DNA of 64,000 nucleotides, from assembly GCF_947259555.1 (NCBI RefSeq), contig NZ_CAMYMD010000105.1, positions 51,297 through 115,296 of the forward strand, given 5' to 3'. Position 1 is the stretch's first letter, and each line of letters opens with the position of its first letter. A program made the translations under genes and the position numbers. Below the pieces are notes generated by a model. It was not told where the DNA came from. It did not search any database and saw only the letters and a list, made by a program, of their open reading frames with translations. This DNA comes from an uncultured Roseovarius sp. (GTDB lineage: Bacteria > Pseudomonadota > Alphaproteobacteria > Rhodobacterales > Rhodobacteraceae). Shown in pieces: positions 39,334 through 49,190 of the stretch.

Positions 39334-39954
39334 TTAGTTCTGGGCGTAGAATTCGATCACGAGGTTCGGTTCCATCATCACCGGATAGGGCACATCCGAC
39401 AGGCCCGGCTGGCGCACGAAGGTGGCGACCATCTTGGAATGATCGGCGTCGATGTAATCGGGCACATCGCGCTCGGCAAGTTGGACGGCCTCAAGCAGCG
39501 CTGTCATCTGCTTCGACTTGTCGCGAACCTCGATCACATCGCCCTCTTTCACACGGTAGGAGGGGATGTTCACGCGCTTGCCATTCACCTTGACATGGCC
39601 GTGGTTCACGAACTGGCGTGCGGCGAACATCGTTGGCACGAACTTGGCGCGGTAAACGACGGCGTCGAGACGGCGCTCGAGCAGGCCGATCAAAAGCTCG
39701 CCGGTGTCACCGCGGACACGCTCGGCCTCGGCAAAGATGCGGCGGAACTGCTTTTCGGTCAGGTCGCCGTAGTAGCCCTTGAGCTTCTGCTTGGCGCGCA
39801 GCTGCAGGCCGAAGTCGGAAATTTTGGCCTTGCGGCGCTGACCGTGCTGGCCGGGGCCGTATTCGCGGCGATTTACCGGGGATTTCGGACGGCCCCAGAT
39901 ATTTTCGCCCATGCGGCGGTCGATCTTGTACTTGGCAGACGTGCGTTTGGTCAC
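39334..39954 (-). CDS. rpsD: 30S ribosomal protein S4
   Basis: This 206-residue primary 16S rRNA-binding protein starts with GTG at 39952-39954 after AAGGAGAT. The S4 RNA-binding domain ([34 protein letters not shown] region) and the terminal VIEFYAQN are standard. It is monocistronic, as often in alphaproteobacteria, with its own terminator. S4 usually represses its own mRNA in other bacteria, and I see no clear regulatory RNA here. Confidence 0.98.
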   Translation of the reverse strand: MTKRTSAKYKIDRRMGENIWGRPKSPVNRREYGPGQHGQRRKAKISDFGLQLRAKQKLKGYYGDLTEKQFRRIFAEAERVRGDTGELLIGLLERRLDAVVYRAKFVPTMFAARQFVNHGHVKVNGKRVNIPSYRVKEGDVIEVRDKSKQMTALLEAVQLAERDVPDYIDADHSKMVATFVRQPGLSDVPYPVMMEPNLVIEFYAQN

Positions 39955-40125
39955 GGCTGATCTCCTTCTTTATGTGTCGAAGGGCGTTGTCCTTTGGATT
40001 GCTCCCGACAGGCATCCCCTCGCGGGGGCCACCAACACCAATGAAGTCGCGCTTATACAGGCACGTGTGAGGGTGTCAACAGGCCTGTTGGCGCAAGTCG
40101 TGATCCGCCCTGCCCGGCCATGAGG

Positions 40126-41724
40126 TTAGCCCAATGCCACGGCCTTGAGGTCATCGTCCACATGCGGCAGGTACTGCGCGAAGTTCTCGGCAAACATGCC
40201 AACCAGCTTGGTCGCCTGCCGGTCATAGGACGCCGGATCGTCCCAGGTGCGGCGGGGATCGAGCAGCACATCCGCAACCCCCGGAACCGCAACCGGCACG
40301 TCGAAGCCGAAATTCGGGTCCTTGCGGAATTCAACATCGTTGAGCGAGCCATCCAGCGCAGCGGTCAAGAGCGCCCGTGTGGCCTTGATCGGCATCCGCG
40401 AACCGGTCCCATAGGCTCCGCCCGTCCAACCGGAATTGACCAGCCAGCACGATGCGCCATGGCGCTCGATCTTCTGGCGCAGAAGATTGCCGTAAACCTC
40501 GGGACGGCGCGGCATGAAGGGCGCCCCGAAACAGGTTGAAAAGACCGGTTGCGGCTCGGTCAGGCCGCGCTCGGTTCCGGCCATCTTGGCGGTAAAACCA
40601 GACAGGAAGTGATACATCGCCTGCGCCGGTGTCAGCCGCGCAATCGGGGGCAGGACACCAAACGCATCGCAGGTCAGCATCACTACATTGCGCGGATGCC
40701 CCGCCTGCCCGGTCTCCGAGGCATTGGGAATATAATCTAGCGGATAGGCGCAGCGCATGTTCTCGGTGAGGCTCGAATCCTCGTAATCCAGTTCGCGCGT
40801 GTCTGCATCGTAGACCATGTTCTCGATCACCGTGCCGAACATTGAACAGGTGGCGTAGATCTCGGGCTCGGCCTCCGCGCTCAGATTGATGGTCTTGGCA
40901 TAGCAACCGCCCTCGAAGTTGAACGTGCCCTTGTCCGACCAGCCATGCTCGTCGTCGCCCAGCAGTGTGCGTTCGGGATCAGCCGAAAGTGTGGTCTTGC
41001 CCGTGCCCGACAGGCCAAAGAACACGGCGGCATCTTCCGGGTCGTCCTTGGCGTGGTTGGCCGAGCAATGCATCGGCATGACATCCTTCTCGGGCAGCAG
41101 AAAGTTCATCAGGCCAAAGATCGACTTCTTGTTTTCACCGGCGTACTCGGTGTTGCCGATCAAGATCAGCTTGGCGTCGATGTTGACCGCGATCATTGTC
41201 TCGGACCGGCAGCCGTGCCGTTCGGGATCGGCCTTGAAACCGGGGCAGTTGATGACGGTATAGTCAGCCACGAAATGATCCAGCGCATCGCGGTCGGGAC
41301 GGCGCAGCATGTGACGGATAAAGAGATTGTGCCACGCCAGCTCGTTGATGAGGCGCACGTTGATACTGTGTTCGGGATCGGCCCCGGCAACGAGATCCTG
41401 AACAAACATCTCACGCCCGGCCAGATAGTCCAGCATATCCTTGTGCAGCCGCTCAAACGGTTCCGGCTCCATCGCGGCGTTGTTTTCCCACCAGATCGCG
41501 TCGTCAGTCGTCGGGGTGCGCACGGTGAACTTGTCCTTGGGCGAGCGTCCGGTGAATTCGCCGGTACTCACCAGCAACGTGCCACCTTGCCCCAGCTCGC
41601 CCTCGCCTCGCCGAATGGCGGCAGACACAAGCGCTGGCTCCATCAGGTTATAATGCACGTGGCCCAGCCCCGAAATCCCCTGATCCTCGAGTCGAAAGCC
41701 CGGATTCACCCGTCCTGATGTCAT
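40126..41724 (-). CDS. pckA: Phosphoenolpyruvate carboxykinase (ATP)
   Basis: This 532-residue gluconeogenic enzyme converts oxaloacetate and ATP to PEP, CO2 and ADP. The start at 41724 ([14 protein letters not shown]) follows GGGAGAGAG. Motifs are [24 protein letters not shown] (P-loop) and [22 protein letters not shown]. The frame extending to 41772 is not used. It is monocistronic, with two tRNA-Asp genes upstream on the same strand. Confidence 0.97.
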   Translation of the reverse strand: MTSGRVNPGFRLEDQGISGLGHVHYNLMEPALVSAAIRRGEGELGQGGTLLVSTGEFTGRSPKDKFTVRTPTTDDAIWWENNAAMEPEPFERLHKDMLDYLAGREMFVQDLVAGADPEHSINVRLINELAWHNLFIRHMLRRPDRDALDHFVADYTVINCPGFKADPERHGCRSETMIAVNIDAKLILIGNTEYAGENKKSIFGLMNFLLPEKDVMPMHCSANHAKDDPEDAAVFFGLSGTGKTTLSADPERTLLGDDEHGWSDKGTFNFEGGCYAKTINLSAEAEPEIYATCSMFGTVIENMVYDADTRELDYEDSSLTENMRCAYPLDYIPNASETGQAGHPRNVVMLTCDAFGVLPPIARLTPAQAMYHFLSGFTAKMAGTERGLTEPQPVFSTCFGAPFMPRRPEVYGNLLRQKIERHGASCWLVNSGWTGGAYGTGSRMPIKATRALLTAALDGSLNDVEFRKDPNFGFDVPVAVPGVADVLLDPRRTWDDPASYDRQATKLVGMFAENFAQYLPHVDDDLKAVALG

Positions 41725-41942
41725 GTCTCTCTCCCTTTTGGGCATGGCTGCCCGCTTTTGACTTGCGCCCACAAAAAACCGACTGTTGGTATCTGGTATT
41801 CCACGCCAGCATGGATTCGCAAGTCACGAATGGCGAGGTTTTTCCAAGTTAGCGCAATCACTTGGGCCAAGGCCAAGATGCTGCACCTGCAAACGCATGC
41901 CAGCGCACAGCAGCAGTCACGTTTGATATTGATTTGGGAAAG

Positions 41943-42019
41943 TGGCGCGGTTGACGGGGCTCGAACCCGCGACCCCCGGCGTGACAGGCCGGTACTCTAA
42001 CCAGCTGAGCTACAACCGC
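41943..42019 (-). tRNA. tRNA-Asp (GTC), copy 1
   Basis: On the minus strand a full cloverleaf of 77 bases is visible, with acceptor stem GCGGTTG/CAACCGC, discriminator G and encoded CCA (41943-41945). The anticodon stem-loop CCGGC-CTGTCAC-GCCGG gives anticodon GTC, and the T arm is GCGGGTTCGAGCCCCGT. It is nearly identical to the copy at 42150-42226. Confidence 0.95.
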
Positions 42020-42149
42020 GCGTGCACGGGTGCATAGGCGAGCCCCGCAGGCGCGTCAATCGCAAATTCAGGCGTTTGCGGCTTTCCCGTGACAAATGCC
42101 CCAAACACAAAGCCCCCGCCGAGGCGAGGGCCATTGGGTCTGCGATGAA

Positions 42150-42226
42150 TGGCGCGGTTGACGGGACTCGAACCCGCGACCCCCGGCGTGACAGGCCGGT
42201 ACTCTAACCAACTGAGCTACAACCGC
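42150..42226 (-). tRNA. tRNA-Asp (GTC), copy 2
   Basis: This is a second 77-base tRNA-Asp on the minus strand with the same acceptor and anticodon stems, anticodon GTC and encoded CCA (42150-42152). It differs from copy 1 at one position in the D loop and one in the T arm. The 130-base spacer between the copies contains no gene that I can support. Confidence 0.95.
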
Positions 42227-42425
42227 CCGCAGTCACCCGGTCAGGCCGGGTGTGACGCGCTTCTATGCCGGGTCCGCGTGCCCGTCAAGCGCCCGCTTGA
42301 GTATTTTTAAACTTTCGCATCGCGTGGCGGCGATGGCGCAAATCGTGACCGCGATGCCGTGCGAAAGGTTTGATTTTCCGCACTGCTCTTGCCAAGGTCG
42401 TTGCGTCCCCCAAGGAGAGATGCCC

Positions 42426-43904
42426 ATGCGGCCGGTTCTGCTATCCATCCTTTGGTTTCTTGTCGCCGGTCACGCCTTGGCCGAGCCAGCGGGTACGTTT
42501 CGCCACGCCCACAATGTCGGCTTCGGTGCGCAATCAAGCCTCGACCCGGCATCCAAGGGGCGCGTCTTGCAGATCATCGAAAAGATCCAGAGCCGCCTCG
42601 TGCGGCCCGGACCGGCAGGCAAGCCGGCGCCCGATCTGGCGACATCCTGGGCCCCGAACGAGAACGGCTCGGTCTGGACCTTTAAAATCCGCGAGGGCGT
42701 TCGCTTTCATGACGGTAGCGCGCTCGATGCCCGCGACGTGGCCTATTCGATCGCCCGCGTGATCGACCCCGAGTATGGCAGCCCGGCACGTGCCGCCGTC
42801 AGAATGATTGAAAGCGTAGAGGTCACCGGCCCGTTCACCGTGCGCATGCAGCTCGAATCTCCCTTTGCCGACCTGCCGCTGCAACTCATGGATCCTCGCC
42901 TGCGGATCATTCCCGACGGCTCGGGCGATACGGTCGCCAGTACGGGGGTCGGCACCGGCCCTTTCAAGGTAAAGAAGTTCGATCCCGACGGTATCACGGT
43001 TCTGACCGCCAACACATCGTATTGGGAAGGGCCACCCGGGCTGGCCCGAATCGAGGTCATAGGTGTCCCAAACGCACAGGCCCGGCTTCAGGCATTTCTC
43101 AGCGGCCAGCTCGATATGGAGCGCGGCATCGTGCCGATGTTGCGCCGCGCGCTCGACAAGTCGTTGCGTTATCAACTCCTGGAGATTCCAACCGGCAACT
43201 GGATGGGCCTTGCCTTTCGCACGGATATGGAGCCGTTCGATGATCCGCGCGTGCGCCGCGCGCTGCGCCTCGTGGTGGATCGCGACGAGATGCTGCAACT
43301 GGCACTCGATGGCGGCGGGGTCATCTCTTGCGATACCCCTGTGGCGCCCAATGACCAATACCGCGCCGAGATGGACTGCCCCGCGGACCCGGCCCACGCC
43401 CGCGCGCTGCTTGCCGAGGCTGGCTATCCCGATGGCATTGATGTCGATCTTTATGTCTCGGGGCTCGATCCAAGTTGGCCGGTGATTGGCGTCGCCTTTC
43501 AGGAGCAAGCATCGCAGGCAGGTATTCGTGTCAACCTGATCAATGCCGCGGCAGATGGCTATTGGTCGAACGTCTGGATGAAGAAAGAGGCCTTCAGCAC
43601 CAGTTGGGGCGAGCGCCCGGCAGATCAGGCTCTGAACGAGGCGTTTCACTCGGACGCCAAGTGGAACGAAAGTCATTATGCAAACCCGCATTTCGATCAT
43701 CTGTTGGAAACGGCGCGCGCCGAACTCGATTTCAAGAAGCGTCGCGCGCTTTACGTCAAGGCGCAGGACTACCTTGCCAAGACCTCAGGCACGCTGATCC
43801 CGTTTCACGTCACGCAACTTGTGGTTCTGTCCAACCGGGTGACCCATTTCGACCCGGTACCGAACGATGCGTTGCGATGGCACACCGTCACGGTTGTTGA
43901 CTAA
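42426..43904 (+). CDS. ABC transporter substrate-binding protein, family 5 (peptide/opine/nickel type)
   Basis: This 492-residue periplasmic binding protein is preferred to start at 42426, where AAGGAG is 8 bases upstream. The ATG at 42420 is too close to that site. The signal peptide is MRPVLLSILWFLVAGHALAEP. SBP_bac_5 motifs are LATSWAPNENGSVWTFKIREGVRFHDG-like and VGTGPFKVKKFDPDG. No permease or ATPase genes are adjacent, so it is an orphan here and the ligand cannot be guessed. Its 3' end overlaps the convergent Ldh-family gene by 17 bases. Confidence 0.88.
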   Translation: MRPVLLSILWFLVAGHALAEPAGTFRHAHNVGFGAQSSLDPASKGRVLQIIEKIQSRLVRPGPAGKPAPDLATSWAPNENGSVWTFKIREGVRFHDGSALDARDVAYSIARVIDPEYGSPARAAVRMIESVEVTGPFTVRMQLESPFADLPLQLMDPRLRIIPDGSGDTVASTGVGTGPFKVKKFDPDGITVLTANTSYWEGPPGLARIEVIGVPNAQARLQAFLSGQLDMERGIVPMLRRALDKSLRYQLLEIPTGNWMGLAFRTDMEPFDDPRVRRALRLVVDRDEMLQLALDGGGVISCDTPVAPNDQYRAEMDCPADPAHARALLAEAGYPDGIDVDLYVSGLDPSWPVIGVAFQEQASQAGIRVNLINAAADGYWSNVWMKKEAFSTSWGERPADQALNEAFHSDAKWNESHYANPHFDHLLETARAELDFKKRRALYVKAQDYLAKTSGTLIPFHVTQLVVLSNRVTHFDPVPNDALRWHTVTVVD

Positions 43905-44898
43905 GAAGGTCGGCCCGCGGCCCCCCCGCGAGCGCGAGAACCTGTTGCCAGACCGCATCGGCCACCTCGACCGGATCGGCGGCGCGCTTGCCCTGCCCCG
44001 GCAGGCGGGCACCCTCGTCCTGCGTCGCCCCCTCGGCCACCTGCGCCAGCCGGTCAAAGAACGCACCCGAGACCTTCGGGTCCATCAGCAGGTAATACTG
44101 CCCCAGGTCATGCGGCGGCCCCTCGGGGGTCTTGAGCGGCTTGACGTCACGGCTCACCACCCCGCCCGTCATCCCTGCTGCCAGCAGCTCTGCCATCAGG
44201 CCAAAGCCCCAGCCCTTGGGCCCACCGATGCTCACCAGCGACCCGCCAAGCGCGGCGTCGGGGTCTGTGGTGGGCCGGCCCTCGACATCGACGGCCCAGC
44301 CGTCGGGGATAGGCTCGCCCGCGGCCTTGGCCATGGTGATCTTGCCCAATGCGACCACCGTCGTCGATTGATCGAACTGCATGGCAATCCCGCCCTGCCC
44401 GTCCGGCACCGAAAAGGCGACCGGGTTGGTGCCAATGACCCGCGTCTTGCCACCTGGGGCCGCCACGATGGGCGAAGCATTGGTCATCCCCAGCCCGATC
44501 AGGCCCCGGTCCGCGATCTGCTCGGTGAAATACCCCAGCGAGGTGCAGGTATGCGCATGCCCCACCGCAAGGCTCGCCACGCCGCAGGCGCGCGCCGCCT
44601 CCGCCGCACGGTCGATCCCCCGGGCAAAGGCGGGCTGCGCAAAGCCGAATTTCGCATCGACGACCACAGCACCCGGGCGCGGCTGCGTCACTTCGGGCTC
44701 CACATCGCCCTTGACGCGCCCGGTCTGCAATTGCTGGCAATAGCTTTCGAGGTAGTAGAGCCCGCAGATCCGGTTGCCGGTGCTTTCGGCCTTGCGCACC
44801 GCGCGTGCGACCTCCTCGGCGATCCACGGCTGCGCCCCATGCCGGATCAGCGCCGCGCAGGTCTGTGCCTCGATATCGTTCAGGGAAATATGCACCAT
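43888..44898 (-). CDS. Ldh family oxidoreductase (malate/L-lactate/imine reductase type)
   Basis: This 336-residue NAD(P)H-dependent oxidoreductase of the type II malate/lactate dehydrogenase family starts at 44898 (MVHISLNDIEAQ) after GGAGAG. Family motifs are the AVGHAHTCTSLGYFTEQIADRG region with the catalytic His, MTNASPIVAAPGGKTRVIGTNP and GGPKGWGFGLMAELLA. Members include malate, ureidoglycolate and delta1-piperideine-2-carboxylate reductases, and the substrate cannot be assigned by eye. Confidence 0.88.
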   Translation of the reverse strand: MVHISLNDIEAQTCAALIRHGAQPWIAEEVARAVRKAESTGNRICGLYYLESYCQQLQTGRVKGDVEPEVTQPRPGAVVVDAKFGFAQPAFARGIDRAAEAARACGVASLAVGHAHTCTSLGYFTEQIADRGLIGLGMTNASPIVAAPGGKTRVIGTNPVAFSVPDGQGGIAMQFDQSTTVVALGKITMAKAAGEPIPDGWAVDVEGRPTTDPDAALGGSLVSIGGPKGWGFGLMAELLAAGMTGGVVSRDVKPLKTPEGPPHDLGQYYLLMDPKVSGAFFDRLAQVAEGATQDEGARLPGQGKRAADPVEVADAVWQQVLALAGGPRADLLSQQP

Positions 44899-44999
44899 GC
44901 CGCTCTCCGATCGGTTCAACGACAGCTATGGTGGTGCCGCGATCGCAGGTCAATTCAGACCTTCTGAATGCAGCTTCAGCTTTTGCGAAATGCTAGGGT

Positions 45000-45683
45000 T
45001 CAGCCCGGCACGATCCGCCCCTGATCAAGCTTCACGATCCGGTCCATTCGCGCCGCCAGATCAAGGTTATGCGTGGCAATCAGCGCCGACAGCCCGGTGC
45101 CCCGCACCAGCCCCGTCAGCGCCCCGAACACCTGGTCCGAGGTTCCGGGATCGAGATTGCCGGTCGGCTCATCGGCCAGCAGAACGCGCGGGCTATTGGC
45201 CAGCGCACGGCAGAACGCCACGCGCTGCTGTTCGCCGCCTGACATCGCGGAGGGGCGGTGCCCCGCACGCGCACCCACGCCGACCTGCTCCAGCAGCTCT
45301 TGCGCCCGCGCCTGCGCCGCCTTGCGCGCCACGCCATTGGCCAGCTGCGGCAGCACGATGTTTTCCAGTGCGCTGAACTCGGGCAGCAGATGGTGGAACT
45401 GATAGACGAAACCGACCTCCTGCCGCCGCATTGCCGTGCGCCGCCGGTCGCTCAGCCCGGTCATGTCCTCGCCGCCGATCTCGACCCGGCCCGCATCGGC
45501 CACATCCAAGAGCCCCGCGATATGCAGCAGCGTCGATTTGCCCGCCCCCGACGGCGCCACGAGCGCCACCATCTCGCCCTTCGCCAGCGTCAGGTCGGCA
45601 CCGCCTAGAACCTGAACCTCGCCGGTCTGCCCCTTGTTATAGGTCTTCTCGATCCCCGTCAGCCGCAGCATCACGTCACTCAT
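45000..45683 (-). CDS. lolD: Lipoprotein-releasing ABC transporter ATP-binding protein LolD
   Basis: This 227-residue ABC ATPase has Walker A PSGAGKST, the Q-loop [18 protein letters not shown] (LolD-like), signature [11 protein letters not shown] and Walker [13 protein letters not shown]. It powers release of outer-membrane lipoproteins from the inner membrane to LolA. It overlaps the upstream lolC/E gene by 8 bases, forming a two-gene operon. Confidence 0.95.
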   Translation of the reverse strand: MSDVMLRLTGIEKTYNKGQTGEVQVLGGADLTLAKGEMVALVAPSGAGKSTLLHIAGLLDVADAGRVEIGGEDMTGLSDRRRTAMRRQEVGFVYQFHHLLPEFSALENIVLPQLANGVARKAAQARAQELLEQVGVGARAGHRPSAMSGGEQQRVAFCRALANSPRVLLADEPTGNLDPGTSDQVFGALTGLVRGTGLSALIATHNLDLAARMDRIVKLDQGRIVPG

Positions 45684-46965
45684 AGCGCAGCGCCTCCACC
45701 GGGTTCATCCGCGCCGCCCGCCGCGCCGGAAAGATCGTCACGACAAAGGACAGCCCCAGCGACAGTACCACCGCCGACAGCACATCGCCTGCCTGCAACT
45801 GCGCCGGCAGGTGATAGATGCCGCGTATCGACGGGTCCCAGACCTGCCCGCCCATCAGCACGTTCACGAAGCTGAAGATCGGATCGATATAGATCGCGAA
45901 CAGGCACCCTAGGATCACCCCCGCCGCCGTGCCTATGAGGCCGGTAAAGGCGCCGCAGATGAAGAAGATGCGCAGCACCGAGCCCTCGCTCAGCCCCATG
46001 GTGCGCAATATGCCGATATCGCGCCCCTTGTTCTTGACCAGCATGATCAGCCCGGAGGTGATGTTCATCGCCGCGATCAGCACGAGGATCGATAGGATCA
46101 CGAACATCACGTTATCCTCCACCTCCAGGGCGCGCAGGAACGACCCGCTCGAATCCTGCCATGTCCAGACCTGCGCGCGCTCACCCGCAGCACGCAACAG
46201 CGGCAAGGTCATGTCATCGACGTTTTCCGGGGCCTCGACCATGACCTCCAACTCATCCGCGCGCCCGTCGCGGTTGAAGAACGATTGCGCCTCGGCAAAC
46301 GGCAGATAGACGCGCACCCGGTCGATGTCATAGCGCCCGGCGGTGAAGATATAGACCACCTCATAGGCATTGATGCGCGGGCTTGTGCCGAGCGGCGTCT
46401 TGACCCCGTTGGGCGAGATCAGCTTGATCCGCTCGCCCACCGTCACGCCCAGCTCCTGCGCCACACCCGAGCCGATGGCGATGCCCTCGCTGAACCGGGC
46501 GATATCGCCGCGCGATGTCTCGGGGTCGGCCACGCGCGGGATTGTGCGCAGATCCTCGGGCCTTATGCCAAAGACCTGCACCCCCGCGTTGCGGTCGCGC
46601 GCATTGGCCATCACCTGTCCCTTGACCAAGGGGGCCACGTGGGTGACATTTGGCACGTCTCGCACCCGCTCGGCCATCGCCTCATACGCCTCGATGGTGC
46701 GGTCAATCCGGCCCGTCTGCGCATCGACCGTGCCCGCATTGTAGATCGTCACATGCGCGTTGGCGCCGAGGATCGTATCGACAAACTCCGCTCGAAAGCC
46801 CGAGCGCACGGCAAGCGTCGCGATCAGCGCAAAGACCGCCAGCGTGATGCCGATGAGGCTGATCCAGGTCATCACGCTCACGCCTCCCTCGGCGCGCTTG
46901 GCACGCAGATAGCGCCAGGCGATCATCCACTCGAACGCGGCAAAGGGGGCGGGTGATCTGGCCAT
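45676..46965 (-). CDS. lolC: Lipoprotein-releasing ABC transporter permease LolC/LolE
   Basis: This 429-residue permease has a start at 46965 after AAGGAG. The N-terminal segment [24 protein letters not shown] is the LolC/E signature, one TM follows, then a large periplasmic domain, then three C-terminal TMs and the [18 protein letters not shown] ending of the FtsX/MacB superfamily. A single LolC/E-type gene (LolF-like) is usual outside gammaproteobacteria. Confidence 0.94.
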   Translation of the reverse strand: MARSPAPFAAFEWMIAWRYLRAKRAEGGVSVMTWISLIGITLAVFALIATLAVRSGFRAEFVDTILGANAHVTIYNAGTVDAQTGRIDRTIEAYEAMAERVRDVPNVTHVAPLVKGQVMANARDRNAGVQVFGIRPEDLRTIPRVADPETSRGDIARFSEGIAIGSGVAQELGVTVGERIKLISPNGVKTPLGTSPRINAYEVVYIFTAGRYDIDRVRVYLPFAEAQSFFNRDGRADELEVMVEAPENVDDMTLPLLRAAGERAQVWTWQDSSGSFLRALEVEDNVMFVILSILVLIAAMNITSGLIMLVKNKGRDIGILRTMGLSEGSVLRIFFICGAFTGLIGTAAGVILGCLFAIYIDPIFSFVNVLMGGQVWDPSIRGIYHLPAQLQAGDVLSAVVLSLGLSFVVTIFPARRAARMNPVEALRYE

Positions 46966-47170
46966 TCCAGCTCCTTGGTCAATCCGCGCGGACAGTGCGG
47001 TCTGCGGTTGGGGGCGTCAAGGTCATGCGGGCGGATTTGGCCTGGAGCGGACATTGGGGGGTCAGAAACAAGCCGCGCGGTGCCCGACCGCCGGGTGGGC
47101 GCAGCAACCTTGGTGGACCGCACTTTATGCCAGCCAAACACGTCCGCGCTTTCAATGGCTTGAAACGTTG

Positions 47171-47204
47171 CAAAAGCGCCCGCCCGAGGGGGCGGTCGGG
47201 CGCT
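47171..47204 (-). terminator. Terminator downstream of proS
   Basis: AGCGCCCG (47175-47182) pairs with CGGGCGCT (47197-47204), and a short TTTG follows on the minus strand. It lies about 90 bases beyond proS. It is the only clear structure in the 328-base spacer 46966-47293, which otherwise must carry the lol promoter. I see no gene there. Confidence 0.55.
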
Positions 47205-47293
47205 GCGCGGCGGTGCCTGCGGCACCTTGATTCCGCGCATTGGTGCTGCACTTGAACGGCAGCTCCAGGCCACTTTCACCCCGACCCGATCTC

Positions 47294-48649
47294 TCAGAGC
47301 GCCGGGCGCAGCACATGCCCCGCATAAATCTGCGCCAACTTCTCCACCGCCGCTTCGGGCGGCAATTCCTCGCTCTCGCCGGTCCGCCGCGAGGTCAGTT
47401 CCACCACACCGTTCTTGAGGCCGCGCGGCCCCACCGTGATCCGCCACGGCAAACCGATCAGGTCCATCGTCGCGAACTTGCCCCCGGCCCTCTCGTCCCG
47501 GTCATCATAAAGTGGCTCCAGCCCAAGCGCCGTGAGGGAGGCATAAAGCGCCTCACAGGCGGCATCAGCCTCAGCGTCGCCCTGCTTGAGGTTGACGATC
47601 CCGGCATGGAACGGCGTCACGCCCTCGGGCCAGATAATCCCCTTGTCATCATGGCTCGCCTCGATGATCGCGCCCACGAGACGCGAGACTCCGATGCCGT
47701 GGCTGCCCATGTGGACCGGCACGGATTTGCCATCGGGGCCCTGCACCGTGGCCCCCATCGGCTCGGAATACTTGGTGCCGAAGTAAAAGATCTGCCCCAC
47801 CTCGATGCCGCGCCGCGAGCGGCGGCGATCCTCGGGGATGGCGTTGAATTTCGCTTCGTCATGGGTCTCGTCGGTACGGGCATAAGGCGTGGTCCACTCC
47901 TTGACGATGGCCTCGCATTCGGCGCGGCTGTCGTAATCGACAACGCGCTCGCCCAGCTTCAGATCGGTGATCGCGCTGTCATAGAACACCTCCGACTCGC
48001 CGGTTTCGGCCAGCACAAGGAATTCATGCGTATCGTCGCCGCCAATCGGGCCGCTGTCGGCACGCATCGGGATGGCCTGCAAGCCCATTCGCTCATAGGT
48101 GCGCAGATAGCTGACCATGTGACGGTTATAGGCGTGCAGCGCGTCCTCTTTGGTGAGGTCGAAGTTATAGCCGTCCTTCATGAAGAACTCGCGCCCGCGC
48201 ATCACGCCGAAGCGCGGCCGCACCTCGTCGCGGAATTTCCACTGGATATGGTAGAGCGTCAGCGGCAGATCCTTGTAACTGCCGACATGGCTTCGGAAAA
48301 TATCGGTGATCAGCTCTTCGTTGGTGGGGCCATACAGCATGTCGCGCCCGTGCCGGTCGGTGATGCGCAGCATCTCGGCACCGTAATCGTCATAACGCCC
48401 GCTCTCGCGCCACAGGTCCGCCGATTGCAGCGTCGGCATCAGCATCGGCACATGGCCCGCGCGCACCTGCTCCTCGTGGACGATGTTTTCCAGCTTGCGC
48501 AGCACCTTGAACCCCAAGGGCAGCCAGGAATAAATCCCGGCGGTGGCCTGCTTGATCATCCCGGCCCGCAGCATCAGGCGGTGACTGGCGATCTGCGCCT
48601 CCGAGGGCGTTTCCTTGAGGACGGGCAGAAAATAACGGCTGAGACGCAT
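47294..48649 (-). CDS. proS: Prolyl-tRNA synthetase
   Basis: This 451-residue class II aminoacyl-tRNA synthetase has motif 2 ([27 protein letters not shown] region) and motif 3 ([16 protein letters not shown]), followed by an anticodon-binding domain. It is the short alphaproteobacterial form without the large editing insertion of E. coli ProS. The start at 48649 gives [22 protein letters not shown], the standard N terminus. Confidence 0.96.
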   Translation of the reverse strand: MRLSRYFLPVLKETPSEAQIASHRLMLRAGMIKQATAGIYSWLPLGFKVLRKLENIVHEEQVRAGHVPMLMPTLQSADLWRESGRYDDYGAEMLRITDRHGRDMLYGPTNEELITDIFRSHVGSYKDLPLTLYHIQWKFRDEVRPRFGVMRGREFFMKDGYNFDLTKEDALHAYNRHMVSYLRTYERMGLQAIPMRADSGPIGGDDTHEFLVLAETGESEVFYDSAITDLKLGERVVDYDSRAECEAIVKEWTTPYARTDETHDEAKFNAIPEDRRRSRRGIEVGQIFYFGTKYSEPMGATVQGPDGKSVPVHMGSHGIGVSRLVGAIIEASHDDKGIIWPEGVTPFHAGIVNLKQGDAEADAACEALYASLTALGLEPLYDDRDERAGGKFATMDLIGLPWRITVGPRGLKNGVVELTSRRTGESEELPPEAAVEKLAQIYAGHVLRPAL

Positions 48650-48723
48650 GGGACGGGCACCTTTGGATCAATGCAGTTGGTCCTCCGACTACCTCACCCC
48701 CGCGTGCCCCGCAAGCGATCTGC

Positions 48724-48756
48724 GAAAAGCGGCGGGGCGGAAAATCCGCCACCGCC
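48724..48756 (-). terminator. Terminator of the giant RTX gene
   Basis: An 11-bp stem (48731-48741 with 48745-48756, one bulged base) with a 3-base loop, followed on the minus strand by GCTTTTC, lies 12 bases beyond the RTX stop. Confidence 0.6.
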
Positions 48757-48767
48757 CTCCAGACCCA

Positions 48768-49190
48768 TCAGATGAACGAGAAATCGTCGAGCGTGAGATT
48801 GGAGGCCGCCACGCCTTCGACCAGAACCAGGTGGCCATCGACGTTCAACTGGGCGCCCGCGCCGGTATCAGTGATTCCCAACGCGTCGAGAAAGCCCTGC
48901 AACCCGTTGCCGCCATTGTCGATATTAGTCTCACCGGTATCCGGATTCACGATCCGGATAACAAAGCCGTCGGTGCCGTCCTCGTAATCGGTGATGATAT
49001 CCTCATCACCGTCTTTGAAGAAGTTGAAGACAAAATCATCCGCCCCCGTACCGCCAGTCATCGTGTCATCACCATCGCCACCATTGATGCGATCGTCTCC
49101 AGCCTCACCGAGTATCACGTCATTGCGCCCGCCACCGGCGAGAAAGTCATTGCCGGCGCCGCCACGGATCTCGTCATTGCCCTCTCCGCC
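48768..49190 (-). repeat. Shared RTX C-terminal module, copy in the giant RTX gene
   Basis: This encodes the last 140 residues of the giant RTX protein. It is homologous to 56304-56726 in inverted orientation (about 76% identical residues by hand count), 7.1 kb apart. Confidence 0.85.

Noticed and set aside
46923..47447. Minus-strand open frame of 174 codons spanning the lol-proS spacer
   Set aside because: It overlaps both flanking genes in other frames, is Arg/Ala-rich and contains a terminator-like hairpin.
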